The notes under the pieces were generated by a model. It was not told the DNA's origin. It ran no database searches and saw nothing but the letters and a program-made list of their open reading frames with translations. A stretch of DNA of 64,000 bases from Chloroflexota bacterium (GTDB lineage Bacteria > Chloroflexota > Anaerolineae > Aggregatilineales > Phototrophicaceae). The position numbers and the translations under genes are program-made. Below are positions 7,002 through 15,836 of this stretch, one piece after another. The stretch covers positions 598,045-662,044 of the forward strand of contig JACRPS010000003.1 in assembly GCA_016223085.1 (NCBI GenBank), read 5' to 3'. Positions within the stretch are counted from its first letter, which is position 1. Each line of letters starts with the position of its first letter.

Positions 7002-10000
7002 ATGGCGGTTCAACCTGCGGAAATGTTACTGGTCAGCACAAACGGGGAAGACTTTGTCGCGGCGCTGAACCCGGCTGCTTATCATGTTCAGGCGATAGAC
7101 GATGTGGGCGCGGCGATGGAGGCCCTGCGCGATACCCGTTACGATCTGGTTCTGCTGGACGACAACCTGTTTTCCGACGATATTTTTGCGGCGGTGAAAG
7201 AGATTAAACGGCGCGTGCCGCTGGTGCCGGTGCTGGTGCTGTCGCGTAATGCGGACACTGCCTACCAGACTGACCTGATGGAAGTGGGCGTGGATGACTT
7301 CCTGACGACCAATCTGTCTAGGGAAGAACTGCATCGCCGGCTGCGGCTCATCCTGCGCCAGCAGCGGCAGGCGCGCCAACTGGCGCAGCGCAACCAGAAT
7401 TTACAGTCGCTTACCATGCTGGCTCGCCGCCTGCACAGCGCCACCGACCCGCACGGCTTGATCGTGGATACGATTGACAAGGCGTGCAGCACGTTTAAGC
7501 TGTACGGTCTGGTGATTATCCTGGGTGAAGAAGAACCGTTCCAGATGTACGCCGGGCGGGAAGGGTGCAGCACCGATGGTGCGCTGTACGAGAGTATCCT
7601 CTATCTGAAGGATTACGACCCCTTCCGGCGTGTCATCCGCAGCAACATCGTCCAGGTGTTCCAGAATATCGTGGCCGACCCGCACTACATGCCTATCCCG
7701 GTGCTACCGTCGCCGGAGTCGGCCATCATCGTGCCGCTGAATTATCAGGAACACAAGCTGGGGGCGATGGGGGTGTTTGGTACGGCGCACCTGCCCATCG
7801 GCCACGATGACCTGCTGATTTACGAACTGTTCGCGTCGCAGTTCGCGGTGGCGCTGCACAATGCCCGCCATTACCACAGCCAGCGCATCAGCGCCCAGTC
7901 CAGCCAGCACCTGCTGCGGGCGTGGCAGCGGTTTATCAACCTGCGCACCTTCGACGAGGTGGCGGCCAACCTGCACCAACTGGTCGAGGACATCCCCAAT
8001 GTGAATCAGGCGCTGGTGTGGATGTACTCACCCGACCCCAGCGACACCACGACTATCGTCAAAACCGGTCGCGAGGACGTGACGAAACTGTTCCGCCAGC
8101 TTGAGCAGCAGGGTGTGGTCAACAACCTGATTACCCAGTTGGACGAGCGCCGCTTGCAGCCGATGTCGCTCCAGCCGGGCATGGGGCAGAAAGACCCGTT
8201 GGTGCCGATGTTTAAAGCGCTGCGCGGCCAGCAGCTTTTGCTGGTCGCCATCACCGACTCGGCGCGGCTGATCGGCGGCATCATCGCCAGCGTGTCCAAC
8301 AGCCGCCAGTACAGCAGCGAGGATGCCAAGGTGCTGATCGCTTCGCTGGCGCACGCGGCAGGGCTGGCGCTGGAGCGCACGACACTGATTGAAACCATGT
8401 CGCAGCAAAGCGGACGGCTGGAAGCGCTGCTCCGCAGCATTTCCGAAGGTATTTTCTTCGTAGATAACACCGGCCACGTCGCCTTCTGTAACCCGCAGTT
8501 TACCGAATTGACCGGCATCAACCCGTCCGAAGTGCTGTGGCGTGACTCGCAGACGCTGCTGCGCTATCTGGCCGGACAGTCAAATGACGAAGACCGGGTG
8601 CTGGCGCAGCTTCGGGACGCGGTGAATCAGGTATTGAATTCACCCACGCAGGTGAACGAAGATTACCCGATTGTCGAAATCTCGCTGGACGAACCGGACC
8701 GCGATATTCATGTTGAGTTTATGATGATCGGCGGGTTAAACGGCGATACCCCCGGCTGGGCCGGTATCATCCGCGACACCTCGCGCTTTAAGAGTATGTA
8801 CGGCAGCCAGACGCTGCTGCTGGACGCCATGTCGGAGCGCATCCGCGTCCCCTATGCCCAGGTGCGCGGCCTGCTGGCAACGCTTAACGAGCAGCACAGC
8901 CGCTTTACCCACCGCGAACGCGCCCGCTTCCTGCGGCAGGTGGAAGACAGCGTGGAAAGCCTGGGACACCTCTGGGACAACTTCCTCGAAATGTACACGC
9001 TCCAGGTCTCCGGACTGGTGCTCAGCCGCGAACAGGTGGACATTTACGAGATCGTCCAGCGCGTGCTGGACAGCCGCGCCTTTGCCGAATATCGCCGCCA
9101 GATACAGGTGAAAGCGCCGGCGCGGCTGCCGCTGGTCGAACTGGACGAATTGCGGCTGGAACTGGCGATTGGCAACGTGCTGCACAACGCCATTCACTTC
9201 TCGCCCAAAGGTTCCCCCGTGAATGTCACGCTGGATTACGAAGACGACGAAGTGCGCCTGATTATCGAAGATCAGGGCATCGGCATCCCCCGTGACCAGA
9301 TGGATCGGGTTTTTGAGCCGTTTTTCCAGGCCAGCAACAATACCAACGAGGACGGCGTGGGGCTGGGGCTGTACCTCGCCCGCGAGATCGTGCAGCGGCA
9401 CGGCGGCCATATGTCGCTGCACAGTGAACTGGGCAAAGGCACGGTGGTGATGATCGCCCTGCCGGTGGCCGCGCACGAAGAACTGGTGAAGGTCGCGCCG
9501 CAGCTTCCCGCCGCCGCACCGGCGGTGGGCGCTCCCGCGCCCCGGCGTCTGGAAACGCCCGCTGCGCCGGAACGGGTCACGAACGGCAAGCGGGTGTCTG
9601 ACCGGCAGTTGCAGACGATCATGGTGGTGGAAGGGCGCTCCAGTCTCGTGTCGCATCTGGTCAGGAAACTTCAGGACGAAGGGTACGAACTTATTACCTA
9701 CCGTTCCGGTGAGGAAGCCCTGCGCGATGTAAACACCGTTCGGCTTGACCTGATCTTGCTGGACGTGAATATCCAGGACACCAACGGCCTTGACCTGTGT
9801 GAACGGCTGTGCAAACGCACCGAAGTGCCGATTATCATGCTGGCGGATGAAGCGTCCGAGCCGGAAAAAGTGCGGTCGCTGATGCTCGGCGCGGATGATT
9901 ACATCGCTCGTCCGATCAGCGACGACGAACTGATGGCGCGGGTGAACGTCATCTTCAAGCGGCGGCGCATCCCCGACCGCACCCGCGAACCGCTGGACCT

Positions 10001-10289
10001 GGGCAACCTGTTCATTGATTTCGCCCGGCGCGAGGTGTTCCTGAACAACAAGCCGCTCGAACTGACGCGCATCGAATACGATCTGCTCAACGTGCTGGCG
10101 GTCAACCAGGGGCAGGTGCTGACACACAAGCAGTTGCTCGAAAAAGTGTGGGGGCCGGAATACCAGGGCGAAACGCAGTATCTGTGGGTGAACGTCAGCC
10201 GCCTGCGCAAGAAGCTCGAACCAACGGCGGACAGCCCGCGTTACATCCATACGCAGCCTGGCGTGGGCTACGTCTTCCGCCCATCGTAA
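7002..10289 (+). CDS. Receiver-GAF-GAF-PAS-kinase-like-receiver-winged-helix regulator
   Basis: A 1095-aa one-piece signalling protein, apparently both sensor and transcription factor. Order: receiver-like (7-118), GAF (about 130-290), second GAF (about 305-460), PAS (about 470-600), a helical dimerisation-like segment (603-665), HATPase_c (about 715-822; N box at 725-730, DQGIGIP, FEPFF, GVGLGL), receiver (872-985, D921) and OmpR-type winged helix (998-1094, ending GVGYVFRPS). The segment aligning with the histidine box reads MSERIRVP, so the phospho-acceptor histidine is glutamate. The last receiver has VVEGR for the acidic pair and ARP for the lysine. The ATP site looks intact. Phosphorelay by the usual route therefore seems unlikely; signal-driven conformational control is inferred. 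Confidence 0.88.
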   Translation: MAVQPAEMLLVSTNGEDFVAALNPAAYHVQAIDDVGAAMEALRDTRYDLVLLDDNLFSDDIFAAVKEIKRRVPLVPVLVLSRNADTAYQTDLMEVGVDDFLTTNLSREELHRRLRLILRQQRQARQLAQRNQNLQSLTMLARRLHSATDPHGLIVDTIDKACSTFKLYGLVIILGEEEPFQMYAGREGCSTDGALYESILYLKDYDPFRRVIRSNIVQVFQNIVADPHYMPIPVLPSPESAIIVPLNYQEHKLGAMGVFGTAHLPIGHDDLLIYELFASQFAVALHNARHYHSQRISAQSSQHLLRAWQRFINLRTFDEVAANLHQLVEDIPNVNQALVWMYSPDPSDTTTIVKTGREDVTKLFRQLEQQGVVNNLITQLDERRLQPMSLQPGMGQKDPLVPMFKALRGQQLLLVAITDSARLIGGIIASVSNSRQYSSEDAKVLIASLAHAAGLALERTTLIETMSQQSGRLEALLRSISEGIFFVDNTGHVAFCNPQFTELTGINPSEVLWRDSQTLLRYLAGQSNDEDRVLAQLRDAVNQVLNSPTQVNEDYPIVEISLDEPDRDIHVEFMMIGGLNGDTPGWAGIIRDTSRFKSMYGSQTLLLDAMSERIRVPYAQVRGLLATLNEQHSRFTHRERARFLRQVEDSVESLGHLWDNFLEMYTLQVSGLVLSREQVDIYEIVQRVLDSRAFAEYRRQIQVKAPARLPLVELDELRLELAIGNVLHNAIHFSPKGSPVNVTLDYEDDEVRLIIEDQGIGIPRDQMDRVFEPFFQASNNTNEDGVGLGLYLAREIVQRHGGHMSLHSELGKGTVVMIALPVAAHEELVKVAPQLPAAAPAVGAPAPRRLETPAAPERVTNGKRVSDRQLQTIMVVEGRSSLVSHLVRKLQDEGYELITYRSGEEALRDVNTVRLDLILLDVNIQDTNGLDLCERLCKRTEVPIIMLADEASEPEKVRSLMLGADDYIARPISDDELMARVNVIFKRRRIPDRTREPLDLGNLFIDFARREVFLNNKPLELTRIEYDLLNVLAVNQGQVLTHKQLLEKVWGPEYQGETQYLWVNVSRLRKKLEPTADSPRYIHTQPGVGYVFRPS

Positions 10290-10310
10290 GTACCGGGCAC
10301 GAAATCCGCT

Positions 10311-10339
10311 GTCGGGACGAGGCTATGTCTCGTCCCTAC
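10311..10339. repeat. GTAGGG-family palindrome, copy 6
   Basis: The arms GTCGGGACGAG / CTCGTCCCTAC are paired except at position 3 of the left arm (C for A). Confidence 0.75.
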
Positions 10340-10366
10340 AAAATATTGCGGGAGCGTTGTCAACGA

Positions 10367-10386
10367 CTCCCCGCTGAAGCGGGGAG
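10367..10386 (+). terminator. Hairpin, possible terminator
   Basis: A perfect 8-bp GC-rich stem with a TGAA loop. A GGTTTT tract follows only after 7 nt, so terminator function is uncertain. Similar hairpins occur at the ends of IS200/IS605-type elements, but no transposase is nearby. Confidence 0.4.
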
Positions 10387-10666
10387 CTTGATGGTTTTCG
10401 CTGACCTCTGACTGCTGAACGCTCGATGTTGCTCAACAATGGTTTCGCGTATTCCCCGCCTCAGGTTAAAACATGATGAGTTCTCCCCCTCTCGCCCAAG
10501 CCACCTTACCCATTTGGAAATAGCCATGTTGGCCGCTAGGCAAACAGCCTGATGTTCGCATACGCTATAATCAGGCTGCGTATGGGTATTTGATTAGAAC
10601 CTTTGAACCATTTTGGGCTTTGTGGCATAGTAGTAGGAATCACGTTTAACAGCAGGATAGCCCCTT

Positions 10667-13150
10667 ATGGGACGCAGCCGATGGCTCGTACTTGCGATAG
10701 TCGTTCTGGTTCTGGCCACCGCCGTGCCTGCCGCGCGGGCGCAGTCGGTCAGCCTCGGTGTGCAGGCGGGCTATGATGGCCTGTTCCGCGAAGACCAGTG
10801 GCTGCCGCTTTACATCCAGGCCAGCAACGATGGCCCCGCCGTTGAAGGACGGCTGGTTGTCCGTCCGGAAACCTCCGGCAACGCGGTCATCAATACCTAC
10901 AGCTTGCCCATCAGCCTGCCGGAAGGCGCGCGCAAAACCGCTTTTCTGTACATCACGGCCCGCAGTTTCGCCACGCAGGTGCGCGTGGAATTGATGGACG
11001 CTGCCGGCGTGGTGATCGCCGCGCAAACGGCAGGGCTGCGCTCGATTCAGCCGCAGGACCAGCTTTACATCGTCTTCAGCGGCGCAACTGCTGGCACCGT
11101 TGACCTGACGGCTGTCCACAGCGGCGGATATGCTGCCTTCCAGGCTAATTGGACGCTCGACAATCTGCCCGACCGCGCTGCGGCACTGAACGCGGTGGAC
11201 ATGATGCTGTTTACCGACATTGACACTGGCGCATTAAGCACCGGACAGCAACGCGCCCTGGCAGACTGGGTGGCACAGGGTGGACATCTGATGGTATCCG
11301 GCGGGCCAAACTGGCAGGCGACTGCCGCCGGTTTAACCGACCTGCTGCCGCTGGAGCCGCAGTCCAGCACCACGCTGTCTGACCTGTCCCCGCTGGCAAC
11401 GTGGCTGAAGTTGCCGGACACCGGCGGGCTTGACGCTCAGGCCGTGATTGCCAGTGGCACGCTCCGGCCCGACGCCGACATTCTGGTGGATGCGGTTGCT
11501 GTGCCGCTGATTGTGCGGCACAGCCTGGGCGCGGGCACCGTGGATTATCTGGTGTTTGACCCCAACACCCAGCCCGTACGTGGTTGGGCCGGTCTGCCTG
11601 ATCTGTGGTTCAGCCTGGCCACAACCACCGCGCCGCTGCCCGGCTGGGGCAGCATTTACAACTGGGATCAGGCGGCGGCAGCGGCCAACGTTATGCCCGG
11701 TGTGAACCTGCTGCCGGACATCCTGCCGCTGTGTAGCTTCCTGGCGATTTACATCGCGCTGATCGGCCCGCTGAATTACCTCATCCTCAATCGCCTGAAT
11801 CGCCGCGAACTGGCCTGGCTGACCATTCCGCTGCTGATTATTGTGTTCAGCGCCCTGTCGTGGATTATCGGCTCGAACCTGCGCGGCAGCGAAGTGAAGG
11901 TCAGCCGCCTGACCGTCGTCCAGTCCTGGCCAGATGCCGAACGGGCCCGCGTTCAGGAAATGCTCGGCCTGCTCTCGCCGCGCCGTGACCAGTATACCCT
12001 GGCCGTCTTCGACAACAGCTTCCTGCGCCCGGTGCCGCGCATTGGCGGGCAGGGGTCGCTGCTGTCTGGCAACGTGGAAGCTAGCGCTGATGTGCAGCAG
12101 ACGGACAGCTTCCGCGCCGCCGATTTCCCGGTAGACGCCAGTTTCATTGCCACCTTCAATGCCAGCACCACCATCGAAAAACCCGACATCAGCGGGCAGG
12201 CGCGCCTGTTTTACGACACGCTGGACGGCCAGCAAATCCTGCGCGGTTCGGTGCGTAACGACACTGACCAGACCCTGCGCGATGCTGTTATTCTGGCGCG
12301 GGGCACCAGCCTGCGCCTGGAACATCCGGTTGAACCCGGCGACGTGGTGACGTTTGACCTCACCCTGACCGGCGAAGAACTGCCCGCGCCGGCCCGGCTG
12401 GCCTACGCTCCCGGCGGCTTCATCCCGCTGCTGTCGCGCTCGTACAGCTACCGCAACACGATTCCGCAAACCCTGTCGGACATCCTGCAAACGACTACTT
12501 CCGAGTGGCTGTATTCCAGCCGGTCGCCGGGTGATAATCCGCAGGCGCAGGAAGCCTACCGCCGCCGCATTTTCCTGTCGTCGTTTGTCAACGACCCCTA
12601 CAACGTCACGTCCGGTCGTGGCAGCCGTGCCTTTCTGGCCGCCTGGGCTGACCAGTCGCCGCTGACGATGGAACTGGAAGGTACGGACTGGTCATCGCTG
12701 GACACGACGCTGTATCTGGTAGAACTGGATGTGGACATCGAAAGACCGGCGGGCGACGTGCTCATTTCCGCCGATCAGTTCACCTGGACGATGGCAAACG
12801 CCACCGGCGCGGAACTGGTTGCGCCGTTTTCGATTGGCCTCGAACCCGGTGACGAAGCGACCTTCCGCTTCACGCCGCTGCCGGAAGCGGTGCTGGACCA
12901 GGTGGCTGAACTGATTATCAATATTGATCGGGGGGCGAATATCAGCCGCACCGTGCCGCTGCAAATCTGGGACTGGGAGCAGGCCGCCTGGGATGATGTG
13001 GAGATCAACAGCGGTAACCAGCATGCCATCCGCAACCCGGCGCGTTACCTGGGGCCACAGAACGCCGTGCAGCTTCGCATCATCGCGGACGCGATTGGCG
13101 GCTATCCGCGCATTCAGGATGTCACGGTTGAGCAGCGCGGGCGGTTTTAG
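10667..13150 (+). CDS. Large exported membrane protein of the MoxR/Bat-type cluster
   Basis: An 827-aa protein with a signal peptide (cleavage probably after ARA near residue 25), a long beta-rich outer part, two membrane helices at about 361-385 and 395-412, and a further beta-rich C-terminal half. Residues about 180-225 (FTDIDTGALSTGQQRALADW then GGHLMVSGGPN) resemble the class I glutamine-amidotransferase-like fold of Bat-cluster membrane proteins, without a visible catalytic Cys. It precedes the ABC ATPase and permease genes and probably works with them in the envelope. The exact family is unknown to me. ATG follows an AGGA site. Confidence 0.8.
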   Translation: MGRSRWLVLAIVVLVLATAVPAARAQSVSLGVQAGYDGLFREDQWLPLYIQASNDGPAVEGRLVVRPETSGNAVINTYSLPISLPEGARKTAFLYITARSFATQVRVELMDAAGVVIAAQTAGLRSIQPQDQLYIVFSGATAGTVDLTAVHSGGYAAFQANWTLDNLPDRAAALNAVDMMLFTDIDTGALSTGQQRALADWVAQGGHLMVSGGPNWQATAAGLTDLLPLEPQSSTTLSDLSPLATWLKLPDTGGLDAQAVIASGTLRPDADILVDAVAVPLIVRHSLGAGTVDYLVFDPNTQPVRGWAGLPDLWFSLATTTAPLPGWGSIYNWDQAAAAANVMPGVNLLPDILPLCSFLAIYIALIGPLNYLILNRLNRRELAWLTIPLLIIVFSALSWIIGSNLRGSEVKVSRLTVVQSWPDAERARVQEMLGLLSPRRDQYTLAVFDNSFLRPVPRIGGQGSLLSGNVEASADVQQTDSFRAADFPVDASFIATFNASTTIEKPDISGQARLFYDTLDGQQILRGSVRNDTDQTLRDAVILARGTSLRLEHPVEPGDVVTFDLTLTGEELPAPARLAYAPGGFIPLLSRSYSYRNTIPQTLSDILQTTTSEWLYSSRSPGDNPQAQEAYRRRIFLSSFVNDPYNVTSGRGSRAFLAAWADQSPLTMELEGTDWSSLDTTLYLVELDVDIERPAGDVLISADQFTWTMANATGAELVAPFSIGLEPGDEATFRFTPLPEAVLDQVAELIINIDRGANISRTVPLQIWDWEQAAWDDVEINSGNQHAIRNPARYLGPQNAVQLRIIADAIGGYPRIQDVTVEQRGRF

Positions 13151-13270
13151 ACGTATACTGGAGAGAGCGAGGAGCGAGGAGCAATCAGCAGTCAGCGACG
13201 AGCCGGTTTTAGCTGATCGCTGAAAGCTGACCGCCAACCGCTACAGGCTGATTCGAGCAGGAGTGTTACG

Positions 13271-14230
13271 GTGACGGACTTGATTATCGAAACGCAGGAC
13301 TTGCGCAAACGCTTTGGCAAATTCGACGCGGTGAACGGCCTGTCGCTGGCCGTGCCTGCCGGTTCGATCTACGGCTTCGTCGGGCCAAACGGCGCAGGCA
13401 AAACCACGACGATGCGGATGCTGACCACGCTCACCCGCCCCACCGCCGGCGAGGCGTGGGTGGCGGGACATTCCGTGCTTAAAGAACCGCGCGCCGTGCG
13501 CCGCGCCATCGGCTACATGCCGGATGAGTTCGGCGTTTACGACGATATGCGGGTGTGGGAATACCTGGACTTTTTTGCCGCCTGTTACGACATCCCCGAA
13601 AACAACCGCAAGCGCCTGATTGACGACCTGCTGGAACTGGTTGACCTGACGCACCGCCGCGACGACATGGTGGACAAGCTCAGTCGCGGCATGAAGCAGC
13701 GCCTGTCGCTGGCGCGCACGCTGGCGCACGACCCGTCCGTATTGATTCTGGACGAACCGGCTTCGGGACTTGACCCGCGCGCCCGCGTTGAAATCCGCGA
13801 ACTGCTGGTTGAACTGGCGAAGATGGGCAAAACCATCTTCTTCTCGTCGCACATCCTGGCGGATGTGAGCGAAATCTGCACCCACATCGGCATCATCGAA
13901 GCCGGGCAGATGGTGGCGCAGGGCAGTATGCAGGAGATGCGGTCGCAGTTGATGCCACACCGCGAGATACTGGTGACGGTGCGCGACGCAGATACAGCGG
14001 AGAAAGCTTTATCGCTGGTGGCCGGGCTGCCTGGCGTGGTCAATGTGCAGCGGCTTGACCCGCGCGGCGGGCGGTCGCGACTGCGGATTGATTACACCGG
14101 CGACGACGAAGGTGTAGCGGCGATCAACCAGAAACTGGCCGCCGAGAACATCGCCGTGCTGGGCTTCACCGAGGAAACCAAAGACCTGGAAGCGATGTTC
14201 ATGCGCGTCACCAAAGGCGTGGTGACGTAA
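13271..14230 (+). CDS. ABC transporter ATP-binding protein
   Basis: The 319-aa nucleotide-binding subunit of an ABC-2-type exporter or envelope ABC system, partner of the permease at 14424. It has Walker A GPNGAGKTTTM, signature LSRGMKQRL, Walker B VLILDEPASGLDP and the switch histidine in FFSSHI. About 100 residues follow the ATPase core (LVTVRDADTAEKALSLV onward), as in DrrA/CcmA/GldA-like proteins. GTG start with an AGGAG site. The upstream spacer holds tandem CAGTCAGC-like words. In Planctomycetes and related phyla such ATPases accompany MoxR/DUF58/BatA genes, as here. Confidence 0.93.
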   Translation: MTDLIIETQDLRKRFGKFDAVNGLSLAVPAGSIYGFVGPNGAGKTTTMRMLTTLTRPTAGEAWVAGHSVLKEPRAVRRAIGYMPDEFGVYDDMRVWEYLDFFAACYDIPENNRKRLIDDLLELVDLTHRRDDMVDKLSRGMKQRLSLARTLAHDPSVLILDEPASGLDPRARVEIRELLVELAKMGKTIFFSSHILADVSEICTHIGIIEAGQMVAQGSMQEMRSQLMPHREILVTVRDADTAEKALSLVAGLPGVVNVQRLDPRGGRSRLRIDYTGDDEGVAAINQKLAAENIAVLGFTEETKDLEAMFMRVTKGVVT

Positions 14231-14343
14231 TGTATACCCCTATCCCCCGTGCCCCCTTTCCCCGCAAGCAGAGAAAGGGGGAGAGAAACCCAAACGCACG
14301 GCGTTTAAGCCCCTCTCCGCTGGCGGAGAGGGTTAGGGAGAGG
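14231..14343. repeat. CCCTCTCC/GGAGAGGG-type spacer repeat
   Basis: Two hairpins lie between ATPase and permease genes. CCCCCTTTC pairs with GAAAGGGGG, and CCCTCTCCGC-TG-GCGGAGAGGG (14311-14332) is perfect, followed by TTAGGGAGAGG. Related CCCC...GGGG arms occur at 63913-63997 inside a coding frame. Confidence 0.7.
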
Positions 14344-14423
14344 TAAAAGTGGCGATAGTTCATTTACCAGCGATGAACCATCGCCATGAGGTCCATTTTG
14401 GTTCGGCATGAGGAATTTGACGT

Positions 14424-15752
14424 ATGATCGAAGAAGCCGCACCCCTGATTGAAATGCCGGAAGAAGCCCTGACGCCGCGCGAACATCGGCTGGAACGCGG
14501 CGCGGCGGTGCTGCGCTGGGGCGCGATTGCCAACACGGCATTGTCGGTGCTGGTGATGCTGCTGGCGCTGGCGGGTGGGCTGCGGCTGATTCCCGATCTG
14601 TTCCCAACGCTGCACGCGGCGCTGCTGGCGCGGGTGGCCGCGCCGGATGATGCCGCCATTGCCGGGGTGATTCTGCTGACGCAGGTCAACATCAGCCTGC
14701 TGCTGGTACTGATGGTCGGCATCTTGGCGCGTGAGGTGTGGGCGCTGGTCGGCGTGTGGCTGCTGGCGCTGGTTAATCTGGCGGCAGTGGCCGTGTTTGG
14801 CTTCACGCCGGCGCTGCTGACGGTGGTGTTTGCCGTTTGGAGTGGTATCGTCATCACGCGGGATACCGGCGCCTTCCGGCTGAACCCGGTCATGCTGAAA
14901 GAACTGCGCGGGCGGATGCGCGGGGTGCGGGCGTTTTTTGTCCTCACGGTCTACCTGGCGCTGATGAGCAGCTTTACGGCCCTGCTCTATCTGGTATACA
15001 TCCCCGTCAACCGCGCCACCGGCTCAGCGGCGGCGGGCGAGGTCGGGCGCGTGCTGTTTATGGGCATCGTTGGTATCGAACTGGTGCTGATTATCTTCAT
15101 TGCCCCGGCTTTCACGGCGGGCGCGATCACGGGCGAACGCGAACGGCAGACCTACGATCTGCTGCGCACAACGCTGCTGCCCAGCCCGTCGTTTGTGCTC
15201 GGCAAGCTGGAGTCGGCCTTAAGCTATGTGCTGCTGCTGCTGCTGGCGGCCATCCCGCTGCAAAGTATCGCCTTCCTGTTTGGCGGCGTGACCGAAGGCG
15301 AACTGGTCCTCTCATTTGTTGTTCTGACGGTGACGGCCATCACGCTCGGCACGGTTGGCATCTATTTCTCGGCCATCACCCCGCGCACGCTGACCGCCAG
15401 CGTTCGGTCGTACTCGGCCACACTGATCGGGGCGTTTGTTGCGCCAATCGTGGCGTCCATCGTCTTAAGCGTGGTGCGGACGGCGCTTGGTCTCTCATCG
15501 CCGATCATCGAGGCGGCGCTGGTGTACGTCAACGATTTCCTGGTGAGCCTGAATCCCATCGCCACCGCGCTCACCACGCAGGAACTGCTGATTAACCGGC
15601 AGGTCGTCGGCTTCTGGACGGATACGCTGGCATCCAACGGCAGCACCATCCCGCGCGTCTCGCCCTGGATTACGTTTACAATCATCTACCTGGTGGTATC
15701 CGCCGTGCTGGTCGTGCTGTCCATTCGCCGCACGCGCAAGGTCGAAGGTTAA
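14424..15752 (+). CDS. ABC-2-type transporter permease
   Basis: The 442-aa membrane subunit of the ABC system. About 12 hydrophobic stretches are visible, starting near residues 30-55, and the ABC-2 family signature region AGAITGERERQTYDLLRTTLL (about 232-252) corresponds to the cytoplasmic coupling loop. ATG is preceded by GAGGAATTTGACGT. The short cytoplasmic N terminus carries EEALTPREHRLERG. It is probably co-transcribed with the ATPase upstream and the coiled-coil protein downstream. The substrate is unknown. Confidence 0.9.
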   Translation: MIEEAAPLIEMPEEALTPREHRLERGAAVLRWGAIANTALSVLVMLLALAGGLRLIPDLFPTLHAALLARVAAPDDAAIAGVILLTQVNISLLLVLMVGILAREVWALVGVWLLALVNLAAVAVFGFTPALLTVVFAVWSGIVITRDTGAFRLNPVMLKELRGRMRGVRAFFVLTVYLALMSSFTALLYLVYIPVNRATGSAAAGEVGRVLFMGIVGIELVLIIFIAPAFTAGAITGERERQTYDLLRTTLLPSPSFVLGKLESALSYVLLLLLAAIPLQSIAFLFGGVTEGELVLSFVVLTVTAITLGTVGIYFSAITPRTLTASVRSYSATLIGAFVAPIVASIVLSVVRTALGLSSPIIEAALVYVNDFLVSLNPIATALTTQELLINRQVVGFWTDTLASNGSTIPRVSPWITFTIIYLVVSAVLVVLSIRRTRKVEG

Positions 15753-15756
15753 AAGA

Positions 15757-15829
15757 AGTTCCGAGTTTGAGTTGTTGAGTTCCGAGTAAAAGTCCGGGAA
15801 CTCGGAACTCGGAACTTGGAACTGAGGAA
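15757..15829. repeat. Inverted repeat of GGAACTC words
   Basis: The left arm contains GTTCCGAG twice and the right arm contains repeated GGAACTC/GGAACTT words, so the spacer can fold. The right end GAGGAACTAAGG supplies the ribosome site of the next gene. Confidence 0.65.
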
Positions 15830-15836
15830 CTAAGGT

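Larger units (their letters stand above)
10290..10666. other. Intergenic region with palindrome, hairpin and -10 box
   Basis: This 377-nt gap contains a GTAGGG-family palindrome (10311-10339), a perfect hairpin CTCCCCGC-TGAA-GCGGGGAG (10367-10386) that may end transcription of the regulator, and TATAAT at 10566-10571 as a possible -10 for the next gene. I see no coding sequence in it. Confidence 0.6.

Noticed and set aside
8736-10250. A 504-codon minus-strand frame inside the hybrid regulator gene
   Set aside because: It mirrors the coding pattern of the regulator, whose domains run unbroken on the other strand; the His/Gln/Arg-rich product has no motif.
10367-10386. End of an IS200/IS605-type element
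   Set aside because: The hairpin is suggestive, but no TnpA or TnpB sequence, second end or target duplication is visible.
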